Source: JBCCTX01 sp965263105 (GTDB taxonomy: Bacteria > Bacteroidota > Bacteroidia > J057). Taken from it: DNA of 64,000 nt. The notes under the pieces were generated by a model. It saw nothing but the letters and a program-made list of their open reading frames with translations. It did no database searches and was not told the DNA's origin. This document shows positions 51,549 to 60,982 of this stretch, piece after piece. The stretch's first letter is position 1; every line of letters starts with the position of its first letter. The translations under genes and the position numbers were made by a program. The stretch covers positions 3,782,001-3,846,000 of the forward strand of contig CBDHGL010000003.1 in assembly GCA_965263105.1 (NCBI GenBank), read 5' to 3'.

Positions 51549-52202
51549 TTATCCATAATGTTCGACAAACTCCATGCCTAAGAGATGAGAGTGGTCATTG
51601 ACTCGTTCGACTAAGAAATCTCCTGAGTCGAAAATATATCGGGTAATGGATGTATTATGGGTGACCATATTCCGGGGAAGGTGAAAGCTCGCTTCGGTTA
51701 ATTTTCGGAAAAGGCACCTAATCGCCATGCCGTGTGAAAATATCCCGATTTTATGAGTCTCTCCATTTTGGGATTGAATAATTTCCTGTAAGCATCCATA
51801 CATGCGTTCTTCGACTTCGAATAGGGACTCTCCCCCAGGTGCCTTAAAATGCTGAGGGTCTTGAGCGATTTTTTCCCTGACTTGAGGGGTGAGCACTTCC
51901 TTTCGCAATTCTCCTTCCCATGTTCCTTGAGAGGACTCCACCAAGCGTTCATCTAAGGAGATGGGTATCTCAAATGTTGGAATCTGTGAACAGGCTATTC
52001 GTGCTGTTTCATGTGCCCTAATGGCAACAGAACTGAAGACTTTGTCGAAACTAATTCCTTCTCTATGCAAGCGTTGCCCAAGCCGTCTGGCTTGCTCTTC
52101 GCCTCTTGGGGTTAAGGCCAAATGATCCGATCTTCCCCCAATTAAATGGTTATTGACGTTTCCCGTACTTTCGGCGTGGCGAATGAAAAAAATATCTACC
52201 AT
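51549..52202 (-). CDS. Histidine phosphatase family protein
   Basis: 217 residues. The phosphoglycerate-mutase-like fold is shown by FFIRHAESTGN (RH with the phosphohistidine) near the N-terminus, then LALTPRGEEQARRLGQRL, VFSSVAIRAHETA and IGIFSHGMAIRCLF (second His). The members are broad phosphatases, including cobalamin and sugar-phosphate types; no cobalamin genes are nearby. It is divergent from polA across 68 bases. Substrate unknown. Confidence 0.88.
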   Translation of the reverse strand: MVDIFFIRHAESTGNVNNHLIGGRSDHLALTPRGEEQARRLGQRLHREGISFDKVFSSVAIRAHETARIACSQIPTFEIPISLDERLVESSQGTWEGELRKEVLTPQVREKIAQDPQHFKAPGGESLFEVEERMYGCLQEIIQSQNGETHKIGIFSHGMAIRCLFRKLTEASFHLPRNMVTHNTSITRYIFDSGDFLVERVNDHSHLLGMEFVEHYG

Positions 52203-52270
52203 GGGTCGAAGATATAGAAAAGATTGTACAGATATGCGGGAAGCTTAGTAAGTTAACAGAAATTTTTACT

Positions 52271-55045
52271 ATGGCGAGAAATACACTATTCCTACTTGAT
52301 GCAATGGCTTTGTTGTACAGGGCTCATTTTGCCTTTATCAGCAACCCGCGAATCACCTCCAAAGGCTTGAATACTTCTGCCATTTTTGGGTTTACGAATA
52401 CCTTGTTAGAAATCATAAACAAAGAGAACCCTTCTCATCTGGCTGTTGCCTTTGATACACGGGAGCCTACCTTCCGGCATATTGAATTTCCCGAATACAA
52501 AGGGCATAGGGAGGAAATGCCAGAAGACCTTAGTTTAATAATCCCGTATGTTTATAAGCTATTGGGAGTCTTAAAGATTCCTGTCTTAAAGTTAGATGGC
52601 TATGAGGCGGATGATATTATGGGAACAATTTCCTGGAAAGTTCCTTCGGATAGTTTTGATGTATACCTGGTTACCCCAGATAAAGACTTTGCCCAACTGG
52701 TGAAGGAAAATGTATTTCTCTATAGACCTCGGTATAAGGGTGGAGGCTTCGATGTTATGGATCGCGAAAAGGTACTAGAAAAATATGGCATCATGCCCGA
52801 ACAAGTGATTGACTTCTTGGGCCTTAAAGGCGATGCCAGCGACAATATTCCGGGAGTTCCCAAAATTGGGGACAAGACGGCCATTAGCCTGTTGAGTGAA
52901 TATAGTTCTGTAGAAAATATTCTTGCAAACCTGGAGCAGATTAGCAAAAAAAGTGTGAAGGCCTCCTTGGAGGAATTTGGAGAACAAGGGCTCCTGTCTA
53001 AGCGTTTGGCGACCATCCATACGGAGGTACCCCTTGAGTGGACGGTTAAAGACCTGGAAGTTGAAACCTGCGACTTAGAGGAATTGCTTGCCTTAATGAA
53101 GGAGTTGGAATTTAAGACTACGGCTGAGCGCATCCTGAATAGTAAATTGAATCCCATCAAAACAGAAGTACAAACGGATCTTTTTGGCAATCCCATTGGG
53201 GCCCGAGCAAACCTGGAAGTTGAAAGTGGTTTGGTGGATAGTTTTGCACAAACTGAGCAAAAATATGAGCTTCTCGATTCTCCAGAAAAGAGAAAAGGGG
53301 TCCTTCAGGCAATGCAGAAAGGTAATATATTTTGTTTTGATACTGAGACTACTGGGCTAGATCCTATGCAAGCCGAATTGGTAGGTATTTCCTTTTCTCA
53401 GAAGGCCGGAGAAGCTTACTATGTGCCTTGCCCCGATGACCAGGAAGCCACAAAAGCTATCTTATCGGAATTTAATACCCTGTTTTCAGATAAAAAACTG
53501 CTAAAGATTGGTCAGAATCTGAAATATGACCTCTTAATCCTCAAGAATTATGGCGTGGAGGTATCTGGTCCTATGTTTGATACCATGCTGGCACATTATG
53601 TTATCAACCCCTCTTCCAAGCATGGGATGGACGCCATGGCCGATGAATTATTAAACTATCAGCCTATATCTATTGAAACCCTCATTGGCAAAAAAGGGAA
53701 AAAACAGAAAAGTATGCGGGATGTTCCCGTAGAAGATTTGGTCAATTATGCAGCTGAGGATGCAGATATTACCCTTCGTTTATACGAAAAGCTACAGCCG
53801 GAGGTCAAGGAAAATGCCGTTTTTTCGGACATAGAACAGTCCTTGATGCCTGTTTTGACGGCTATGGAATTTGAAGGGATCCGGATAGATGAATCCTTTT
53901 TGCAGGACTATTCTGAGGACCTCAAGGAACGTCTCAAAAAATTAGAAAAAGAGATTTATTCCCTTGCTGGAGAGGAGTTTAATATCAATTCTCCTAAGCA
54001 GTTGGGAGATATACTTTTTGAAAAATTGGAGCTAGGAAAGGGGCGAAAGGCCAAGAAGACTAAAACGGGCCAGTACAGCACCAATGAGCAGATATTGGTT
54101 GGGTTGGCAAGTAAACACGAGCTTCCTGCCAGTGTTTTGGCCTATCGGGGTATCACTAAACTCAAGTCCACCTATGTAGATGCCTTGCCCGCCTTGATCA
54201 ATCCTAAGACGGGTAGGGTGCACACCACCTACAGCCAATCAGTAGCTGTTACGGGCCGCCTGAGTTCCAACAACCCCAACTTGCAAAATATCCCCATTCG
54301 TACGGATGATGGGCGAGAGGTGCGGAAGGGTTTCGTGCCTAGGGATGCGGATCACATACTCCTTTCCGCAGACTACTCCCAAGTGGAACTGCGATTGATG
54401 GCCTCCATGAGTGAAGACCCTGCTATGATAGAGGCTTTTAATGCTGGGGAAGATATTCACCGAGCAGCCGCTGCTAGGGTTTTTGGGAAAGATCCCCAAG
54501 ACATTACTTCTTCCGAAAGGTCATATGCCAAGCAGGTAAACTTTGGGATTATTTATGGTATTTCCCCTTTTGGCTTGGCTCAGCGTATTGGAATTTCCCG
54601 TACTGAAGCCAAAGAAATCATTGATACCTATTTTGAAACCTATCCCCATGTGAGAGCCTATATGGATCAAAGCATCGAATTGGCCAAGCAGCAGGGCTAT
54701 GTGGAAACGCTTTTTGGTCGGCGACGCTATTTACCCGAAATCAACTCCAAGAATGCCACTGTTCGAGGCTTTGCTGAGCGCAATGCCATTAACTCTCCCA
54801 TACAAGGTACAGCAGCAGATATCATCAAATTGGCCATGATCTCTCTATATGGTAAAATGCAAGAAAAAAGCTTCCAGTCCCGGATGATCCTTCAAGTACA
54901 CGATGAATTGGTTTTTGATGTGCACAAATCTGAATTGGAAGAACTCAAACCCCTGGTTCGCGAGCACATGATGGGTGCGGCTCAGTTGAAGGTCCCCTTA
55001 GAAGTTGAGATGGGGACAGGGGAGAACTGGTTGGAGGCGCATTAG
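52271..55045 (+). CDS. polA: DNA polymerase I
   Basis: 924 residues with all three activities. The N-terminal 5'-3' exonuclease (DAMALLYRAHFAF, LDGYEADDIMGTI, VTPDKDFAQLV, GLKGDASDNIPGVPKIGDKTA) is complete. The 3'-5' exonuclease motif FDTETTGLDP (near 357) with QNLKYDLLILKN and NYAAEDADITLRLYE keeps its acidic residues, so proofreading is intact. Polymerase motifs: TGRLSSNNPNLQNIP, SADYSQVELRLMA (A), KQVNFGIIYGISPFGLA (B), LQVHDELVFDV (C). Length and order are standard. Confidence 0.98.
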   Translation: MARNTLFLLDAMALLYRAHFAFISNPRITSKGLNTSAIFGFTNTLLEIINKENPSHLAVAFDTREPTFRHIEFPEYKGHREEMPEDLSLIIPYVYKLLGVLKIPVLKLDGYEADDIMGTISWKVPSDSFDVYLVTPDKDFAQLVKENVFLYRPRYKGGGFDVMDREKVLEKYGIMPEQVIDFLGLKGDASDNIPGVPKIGDKTAISLLSEYSSVENILANLEQISKKSVKASLEEFGEQGLLSKRLATIHTEVPLEWTVKDLEVETCDLEELLALMKELEFKTTAERILNSKLNPIKTEVQTDLFGNPIGARANLEVESGLVDSFAQTEQKYELLDSPEKRKGVLQAMQKGNIFCFDTETTGLDPMQAELVGISFSQKAGEAYYVPCPDDQEATKAILSEFNTLFSDKKLLKIGQNLKYDLLILKNYGVEVSGPMFDTMLAHYVINPSSKHGMDAMADELLNYQPISIETLIGKKGKKQKSMRDVPVEDLVNYAAEDADITLRLYEKLQPEVKENAVFSDIEQSLMPVLTAMEFEGIRIDESFLQDYSEDLKERLKKLEKEIYSLAGEEFNINSPKQLGDILFEKLELGKGRKAKKTKTGQYSTNEQILVGLASKHELPASVLAYRGITKLKSTYVDALPALINPKTGRVHTTYSQSVAVTGRLSSNNPNLQNIPIRTDDGREVRKGFVPRDADHILLSADYSQVELRLMASMSEDPAMIEAFNAGEDIHRAAAARVFGKDPQDITSSERSYAKQVNFGIIYGISPFGLAQRIGISRTEAKEIIDTYFETYPHVRAYMDQSIELAKQQGYVETLFGRRRYLPEINSKNATVRGFAERNAINSPIQGTAADIIKLAMISLYGKMQEKSFQSRMILQVHDELVFDVHKSELEELKPLVREHMMGAAQLKVPLEVEMGTGENWLEAH

Positions 55046-55249
55046 GGAAGTAATCCTATTTTACCCAAAAAAGAATTGTAAAAAAACGCCAAAATACTAG
55101 ATCCTACCGCAGAACTCTCAAAAAGGCTGTATTTTGGAGGCCTGCGCTAAGGAAACGTCAATTATTATTTTCGAGAAACGCTCTAGTTGCCATGATAACT
55201 ATCGGTAATTTCCCTAACTTTTGATCTTCAAGCACTTAACACACCCACC

Positions 55250-57685
55250 ATGCTCCTTCATTACATTAAAATTGCCCTCCGTAGCCTGTGGAAGTACCGG
55301 TTTTTTTCGCTGATCAACATCTTTGGGCTAGCCTTGGGAATTGCAGCTTGCATATTGATTCTTATCCATGTACGCAGTGAATTGAGCTACGACAATTTTC
55401 ATGAAGCTCCTGAGGAAATATATCGATTGGGTTCCTTGACCCAGGTGCAGGATGAACCGGTCGCCTATCCCATAACAGGTTATCCCTGGGCAAAATACCT
55501 AAAAGAAATCCCTCAAGTGAAGAGTAGTACCCGGATATTTGGCGGGGGTGGGGGAGGAGATGTTCATGTAAAGCTCGGTGATGAACACTTTAAGGAGGAG
55601 CAATTCTTTTATGCGGATAGCAACTATCAAACGGTTTTTTCTTTGAATTTTCTTTCAGGAGATTCAGGGCGCGCTTTACGAGGTCCAAAGAAGCTTATCT
55701 TAACAGAAGCCGCTGCCCATAAATACTTTGGGACAACAGAGGTTTTAGGCAAAACGCTTGAGGTAGAAATTAACAACCAATGGATTGATTTCCAGGTAAC
55801 AGGGGTTGTAGAAGCTTACCCCAAGACTTCTCATTTTCATTTTGATATGCTGGCTTCGATGAGTACGCTTATTCCCTTATTTGGTGGACCCGATGGTCCA
55901 TTCTTTCAGAATCCAGGCTTTACGGTGGTCTACACGTATTTCCGGACTAGGGCGCTGCCGGAAGTGGAATCTCAAATAGCTGAGATGTACCAGGGACGTG
56001 TTGATGAAAAGAGTAAGGAATTTTTGAAAGAATTATTTGTCCAACCCCTTACTCAGATCCACCTCAAATCCAACCTAATTGCCGAAATAGAGCCCAATGG
56101 CAATGGAACTTTCGTCTATATATTCATTGGGATCGCCCTGCTTATATTGCTTATAGCGTGCATAAATTTCATCAATTTGGCTACGGCTTTAGCGGTAAAT
56201 AGAAGCAAGGAAGTAGGCATGCGAAAGGTTATGGGGGCCTTACGGAAAAATTTGATTCCTCAATACCTGGGAGAATCCTTTGTAGTAGCCTTCATCTCGC
56301 TTATCCTTTCCTTGGGAATCGTAGAAATATTGAGACGAGTACTTGCCTATAGTGCTGGGATAGAGATATCCTGGAGGGGCTTTGCCGACCCGGTTATTGG
56401 CTTGGTGATCATCGGAATTTTGTTGTTTGTGGGCTTTGTCGCGGGCAGCTATCCCGCATTTTTTCTTACTCGTTTTGAGCCTTTACAAGTAATGAGTAGC
56501 AGTAAGGGAAATAAAAGCAAAGGGGGACTCCTAAGAAAGGCTTTGGTGGTATTTCAGTTTGTAATCTCCACGGCTCTGCTAATTGGAATTGGGGTCCTTT
56601 TTAAACAATTGAATTATATAGAGACCATGGACATGGGCTTTGAAAAGGCTCACAGAGTGGTGATTCCCGTTCCTATCCAAGACGGGGAAAGGAAGATTCG
56701 TACAGTGGAAGTCCTCAAAAAAGAATTTGCCAGAAATCCACAAGTTATTCGGGCTTCGGCCAGCTCAAACATCCCAGGGAATCCGAGGGCTATTTCGCAG
56801 GTACAAGTTCAGGGACAAGCTCGTGATCGGATCCATAATCCTGTTACGTTAGGAATTGATTTTGACTACTTTGAAACAATGAGTCTTGAATTACTAGATG
56901 GCAGGGTATTAGATCCTAAATTTGGAACTGATTCAACTGAGTCACTATTGCTAAATGAAGCTGCTGTCCGAAAGCTGGAGTTGCCTACTTCTCCTATCGG
57001 GACGGAAATTACCTATCTTCCTTTTTTAGCTGGAAATCCAGATGCCCAACCTGAAGTGGCGCGCGTAGTTGGTATTTTCAAAGACATGCATTTTGAGCCC
57101 ATCTATCGAGATATTCACCCCATGATTCTAAGAATCCAACCCAATCAATACAATAACCTTATTGTAAATATAAGACCAGATGACCCTCAATCCACCTTGA
57201 ACCAATTAGCGAACACCTGGGAAAAACAAGTTCCCGATCATCCCTTTTCTTATACTTTTCTCGATGAGGATTTAGCAAAATTATACGAATCAGAGAAGCA
57301 ATTAGGGAACATAGTCAGCTTTTTCACCATTCTGGCGATTAGTATTGCTTGCCTGGGTATTTTTGGCCTCTGTGCTTTTACCACTACCCAGCGAAGAAAA
57401 GAGATAAGTATTCGGAAGGTAGTGGGGGCTTCGACAGGTAGATTAGTAGGATTGATTTCCAAAGATTTTTTGGTGCTGGTCTTGATGGCCTTCCCTTTTG
57501 CGGCTTTCTTAGCTTGGTGGGGGAGTAGATCCTGGTTGGATACCTTTGCTTACAAGACTCAAGTAGGAGTAGGAGTATATTTAATAGCCATTGTCGCTTC
57601 GGTAGCAATTGCCTTTTTGACTATCAGCTTTTTGTCGTTTAAAGCGGCTTCGGCTAATCCCGCGGATGCCTTGTATCGCGAATAG
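55250..57685 (+). CDS. FtsX-type ABC transporter permease (two MacB_PCD/FtsX modules)
   Basis: 811 residues, the long Bacteroidota permease type. TM1 (FFSLINIFGLALGIAACILILIHV), a periplasmic MacB_PCD domain (about 50-275), an FtsX module with three helices (FIGIALLILLIACINFINLATALAVNRSKEVGMRKVMGA), TM5 with a second periplasmic domain (about 430-665), and a second FtsX module (ISIACLGIFGLCAFTTTQRRKEISIRKVVGAS, ending ASANPADALYRE). The ATPase is expected from another locus. Members help move lipoproteins, lantibiotics or peptides. No NBD gene adjoins. Confidence 0.93.
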   Translation: MLLHYIKIALRSLWKYRFFSLINIFGLALGIAACILILIHVRSELSYDNFHEAPEEIYRLGSLTQVQDEPVAYPITGYPWAKYLKEIPQVKSSTRIFGGGGGGDVHVKLGDEHFKEEQFFYADSNYQTVFSLNFLSGDSGRALRGPKKLILTEAAAHKYFGTTEVLGKTLEVEINNQWIDFQVTGVVEAYPKTSHFHFDMLASMSTLIPLFGGPDGPFFQNPGFTVVYTYFRTRALPEVESQIAEMYQGRVDEKSKEFLKELFVQPLTQIHLKSNLIAEIEPNGNGTFVYIFIGIALLILLIACINFINLATALAVNRSKEVGMRKVMGALRKNLIPQYLGESFVVAFISLILSLGIVEILRRVLAYSAGIEISWRGFADPVIGLVIIGILLFVGFVAGSYPAFFLTRFEPLQVMSSSKGNKSKGGLLRKALVVFQFVISTALLIGIGVLFKQLNYIETMDMGFEKAHRVVIPVPIQDGERKIRTVEVLKKEFARNPQVIRASASSNIPGNPRAISQVQVQGQARDRIHNPVTLGIDFDYFETMSLELLDGRVLDPKFGTDSTESLLLNEAAVRKLELPTSPIGTEITYLPFLAGNPDAQPEVARVVGIFKDMHFEPIYRDIHPMILRIQPNQYNNLIVNIRPDDPQSTLNQLANTWEKQVPDHPFSYTFLDEDLAKLYESEKQLGNIVSFFTILAISIACLGIFGLCAFTTTQRRKEISIRKVVGASTGRLVGLISKDFLVLVLMAFPFAAFLAWWGSRSWLDTFAYKTQVGVGVYLIAIVASVAIAFLTISFLSFKAASANPADALYRE

Positions 57686-57704
57686 AGTAATGGGTTCTTT
57701 GCTT

Positions 57705-57800
57705 AGGTAGTCGACGGTCCACAGTTTAGGTTAGTTCGAGTAAGAATTTTATCCTTTACTTACTTAGCCTATCGACCATGGGCTATTTTACTAACTACCT
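57705..57800. terminator. Nested imperfect inverted repeat between convergent genes
   Basis: AGGTAGT (57705-57711) pairs with ACTACCT (57794-57800); inside it GGTC/GACC (57716/57774), AGGTTA/TAGCCT (57728/57765, one wobble) and AGTAAG/CTTACT (57739/57759) pair in order. The interrupted long stem-loop lies in the gap between the convergent permease and beta-barrel genes and may act as a shared terminator. Confidence 0.35.
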
Positions 57801-57803
57801 TCC

Positions 57804-58514
57804 TTACAAAATAAAACTGATCCCAATCTCCAGAGGAGGAGGGAAGTCCAAATTCTGATTGATCTGAGTCCCATTCTCTGTACTAAAGTTGGTAAATACA
57901 TCACTGAATAGGTAGGAGTAATATAGGGCCCAGCGCTTAAAACCTAGCCTGCCATAAATACCGAATCGCCAATCTTCTATGTCAGGCGCATCTCGTCGTA
58001 TCAGTCGGCTGGCTCTTCCATTGTCATCAAACCTTCTTTTATAGGTAGCTCCTAGTTTATACCCGAGGAAGCCACCCAATTCGGTAAACAAGCGTGGATC
58101 TCCATCTTCATCCTGGCCGATATTGATAAATAGGCCAATGGGAAGCTCAAGGTAAGTTAAAACATGTTTTTCGGCATCAAATATCGTGTCTGTAGGAAAT
58201 ATTTTTTGTTCCTCTTGTTGGTAATTAAGTTTATACCAGTTGATGCCAGGGGCAATTCTGGCTCCTGCCTTGTTGCCTGGGAAGTGGGCTTTAAAACTTA
58301 GCCCCAGCGTCATGGATCCAGAAAAACTTCCATTGATGGGTATTTGATCTTCCCCTCCCACACTACCAACGAGTAGGCCACGGTTGAAGAAGATCTGAAA
58401 ATTTTGGGGACGATCCACGGGTAAATTGTCGATTTCCTCTTCCTGGGCTAGGGTCAACTTGCTAAGGCATAAAATGAAAGCTATCATTAAGAAACAGGCC
58501 CTAAGGGAAGACAT
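57804..58514 (-). CDS. Putative outer-membrane beta-barrel protein
   Basis: 236 residues from the ATG at 58514 (signal MSSLRACFLMIAFILCLSKLTLAQ); an ATG at 58535 is an alternative. The mature part has strand pairs with aromatic ends (FSGSMTLGLSFKAHFPGNKAGARIAPGINWYKLNY, FTELGGFLGYKLGATYKRRF, FGIYGRLGFKRWALYYSYLFSDVF, PPLEIGISFIL at the end), as in PorT-like or other small porin barrels. The end residues fit an outer-membrane insertion signal. Function unknown. Confidence 0.75.
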   Translation of the reverse strand: MSSLRACFLMIAFILCLSKLTLAQEEEIDNLPVDRPQNFQIFFNRGLLVGSVGGEDQIPINGSFSGSMTLGLSFKAHFPGNKAGARIAPGINWYKLNYQQEEQKIFPTDTIFDAEKHVLTYLELPIGLFINIGQDEDGDPRLFTELGGFLGYKLGATYKRRFDDNGRASRLIRRDAPDIEDWRFGIYGRLGFKRWALYYSYLFSDVFTNFSTENGTQINQNLDFPPPLEIGISFIL

Positions 58515-58677
58515 ATTAAATGGGAGCATACCCATACATTGAGGTTTATGTGATTGAAGTGGCTAAATATACAGGAATTTCCTCTTATGTCTACAGATTT
58601 AGGATTGAACGCCGTGGCACGGGGTTTGGGTCTGCTTCAACAGCTAGGAGGGGGTAGGTTGAACTATGACAGAGATT

Positions 58678-60897
58678 CTACCTCAACACATCCAGTACAT
58701 GGGAATACTTAATATTGAAGCTCCGATTAAGTACTCCCCCAGATCCCCTCAATTCGTTATACACGACAAATAATCCCGAGTTGGCTTGTTGCAAGAGGCC
58801 AAAACGGATATTCGCAGACCACAAATCAGCCACACTATTATATTGGATGAGACTTTGTGTAAAAATGAGGGGGGTAAAAGAATAAGAAATTCTGGATCGG
58901 AGGATGTCTGTGCTAAATTTTCCATTGGGTAAGTCTATGTCATTCCTTGCCCAACCTACTTCTGTATTAAACTTGTCTCCGAGCCTTAGAACTACAGTAG
59001 CAGAGTTATTGTATCTTTTTCCTCCGAAGAATCCCCCCAAAACATGGCGAGTAGAAATCGAAAGGGGTTTGCTGGGATTGGTGATAAATACTAGTTGTGC
59101 TTCAGAATGGTTGAAGCTTCCTTCAGGCACGATAACATCAGAGGATATTTCAAAGGGATCTATCACGCCTTCGGTTGTGAAATTTACTCCTGTATGGACT
59201 TCAAAGCCGTTTTTCCATTCCCAGTGATTATCTATATGTAGGAAACTGGTAATGAGTTTATCATCAAAATTCCAATAAGAACGGTAAGAAATATGAGGTC
59301 TTAATTCCAGCATAGGAGAAGACTCTTTGGAACGCAAGTGATACAGGATTCTGGCTTCAGGCTTCCGAAAGGCAGATCTTAATAGAAAGCCCACTTCTGG
59401 GTTAAACCCTTCCGCTACTTCTGTATAAGCCCCGCTAATCTCCCAGTTATCCCAAACGTATTTACTCTCTAGTTTGAAGGCATGTGCCTCCTCTCCAATA
59501 CCCGGGGTCTCGGTTTGGGCCAAAAAGCCCGAAATAAAAGCCTTATTTCCCAAGCCCCACTTGCCATCTACCGCAAAGGTTCGGTTGAAATCATCCGCTT
59601 CTGTCTGAATCCCTTGCCGATTGATGAAGGCACCACCGATGGAGGAACGTCCTTCGAATTGGTGGTTGACTCGAGCGACAGTAAAATTGTTCCTGGTTAT
59701 ACCTTCCTCTTCCACCTCGTCTGTAAACATCGAAAGGAAGCCGATATTGGTCTTATTGACCTTTCCCGATAGCCTACCCCCTCCGATGATAGGAACTTGG
59801 AGGCCATTTTGACCAATTCCAATTCGCCGACTGAAAAAGAGGTCTACCTCTCCTGGGCTTCCCACGCTAAATAGACCTGCATTTTCTAAGAAAAAGGGAC
59901 GCTTTTCCGGAAAGAATAGATTGAAGCGATCTAAATTTACCTGCTGATCATCCACCTCTACCTGGGCGAAGTCTGTATTATAGGTCAAATCTAAGGTGAG
60001 ACTAGAGGTAATGCTGTATTTGATGTCTGCGCCTACCTCAGCCCGATAGTCTGTTTTATCTGATCCATCTCCATAGTCCCTGAGGGCCTGCCCTAACACA
60101 TAGGGGATCAGTTTGAGGTTGCCTGGGCTGGGTAATTTGAGGCCTTCCAAGGTCCCAGCCAGGGATAGCCTGTTCAGATCTAGCCCAATGGGGATGAGGG
60201 ACCAATAATTGATTTCATTGGTTTTGCGAATATTTCTCCGAAAATTGATGCCCCAGGTCTGTTCCTTCCCTGCTCTGTACCTAAGGGTCCGTAGGGGAAT
60301 GGCAAACTCCGCACTCCATCCATAATCGCCCACCTGGGTTTTTACCACCCAGGGAGCATCCCAGTTCAAATTGAATCCTCCAATGATTCCGCGTTGTTGC
60401 CGATTAGCGGAAAAGTTTCCCTGACCTTCGTTGTCTACCTGGGCATCGTATTCGACGCCGATGGAATTGGTCCCAAACACAAAGCCATTCAACTTATCAT
60501 GGTAAGTATCCAAGATAAATAGAAAGGCATCTGTATCATCTAAAGATCCGTCGCGTCGGGCATCGGAAACCACGAGTTGTTCGGGGTGGGCATCGTAGCA
60601 AACCACAGCTACATAAAAATGTTCTTTGGAGAAAGCTAATCGGATATCTGTCTGTTCTGAGGCAGGTGAACCGAAATGGGGTTGGACTTGCTGAAGGTCG
60701 CCAAAAGACGGAATAGCTTGCCACACAGAGTCTTGCAAAATTTCCCCATCAATTTTGGGTATGGTAGATAAGGGACTGGCAAAGGCTTTGGGCCTTTGGG
60801 CTTCAATGGAAAGGTTTCCTCTGGGAGCCTGGGCAAAGATGGTAGCATGACTATAGGAAAAAAATCCTAAGAATAGGAGGATAGCAAGAGCTTTCAT
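58678..60897 (-). CDS. DUF5916 outer-membrane protein with N-terminal CBM9-like domain
   Basis: 739 residues with signal (KALAILLFLGFFSYSHATIFAQ). The first part has the carbohydrate-binding-type-9-like fold (PKIDGEILQDSVWQAIPSF, TDIRLAFSKEHFYVAVVCYD, DTDAFLFILDTYHDKLNGFVFGTNSIG), and the rest is the DUF5916 beta-barrel, recognised by TYNTDFAQVEVDDQQVNLDRF and LFFPEKRPFFLENAGLFSVG followed by LFFSRRIG. Members occur all over Bacteroidota; their substrate is unknown. It is divergent from the sulfatase gene (85-base gap), which could mean a shared glycan role. Confidence 0.92.
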   Translation of the reverse strand: MKALAILLFLGFFSYSHATIFAQAPRGNLSIEAQRPKAFASPLSTIPKIDGEILQDSVWQAIPSFGDLQQVQPHFGSPASEQTDIRLAFSKEHFYVAVVCYDAHPEQLVVSDARRDGSLDDTDAFLFILDTYHDKLNGFVFGTNSIGVEYDAQVDNEGQGNFSANRQQRGIIGGFNLNWDAPWVVKTQVGDYGWSAEFAIPLRTLRYRAGKEQTWGINFRRNIRKTNEINYWSLIPIGLDLNRLSLAGTLEGLKLPSPGNLKLIPYVLGQALRDYGDGSDKTDYRAEVGADIKYSITSSLTLDLTYNTDFAQVEVDDQQVNLDRFNLFFPEKRPFFLENAGLFSVGSPGEVDLFFSRRIGIGQNGLQVPIIGGGRLSGKVNKTNIGFLSMFTDEVEEEGITRNNFTVARVNHQFEGRSSIGGAFINRQGIQTEADDFNRTFAVDGKWGLGNKAFISGFLAQTETPGIGEEAHAFKLESKYVWDNWEISGAYTEVAEGFNPEVGFLLRSAFRKPEARILYHLRSKESSPMLELRPHISYRSYWNFDDKLITSFLHIDNHWEWKNGFEVHTGVNFTTEGVIDPFEISSDVIVPEGSFNHSEAQLVFITNPSKPLSISTRHVLGGFFGGKRYNNSATVVLRLGDKFNTEVGWARNDIDLPNGKFSTDILRSRISYSFTPLIFTQSLIQYNSVADLWSANIRFGLLQQANSGLFVVYNELRGSGGVLNRSFNIKYSHVLDVLR

Positions 60898-60982
60898 TAG
60901 TAAGGATGGTAATTTTCTTTCGGAGTTTCTGTAAATTCCTCTGTAATCTACTCTTTTCTACATCGTGAATACAAATTAACCT

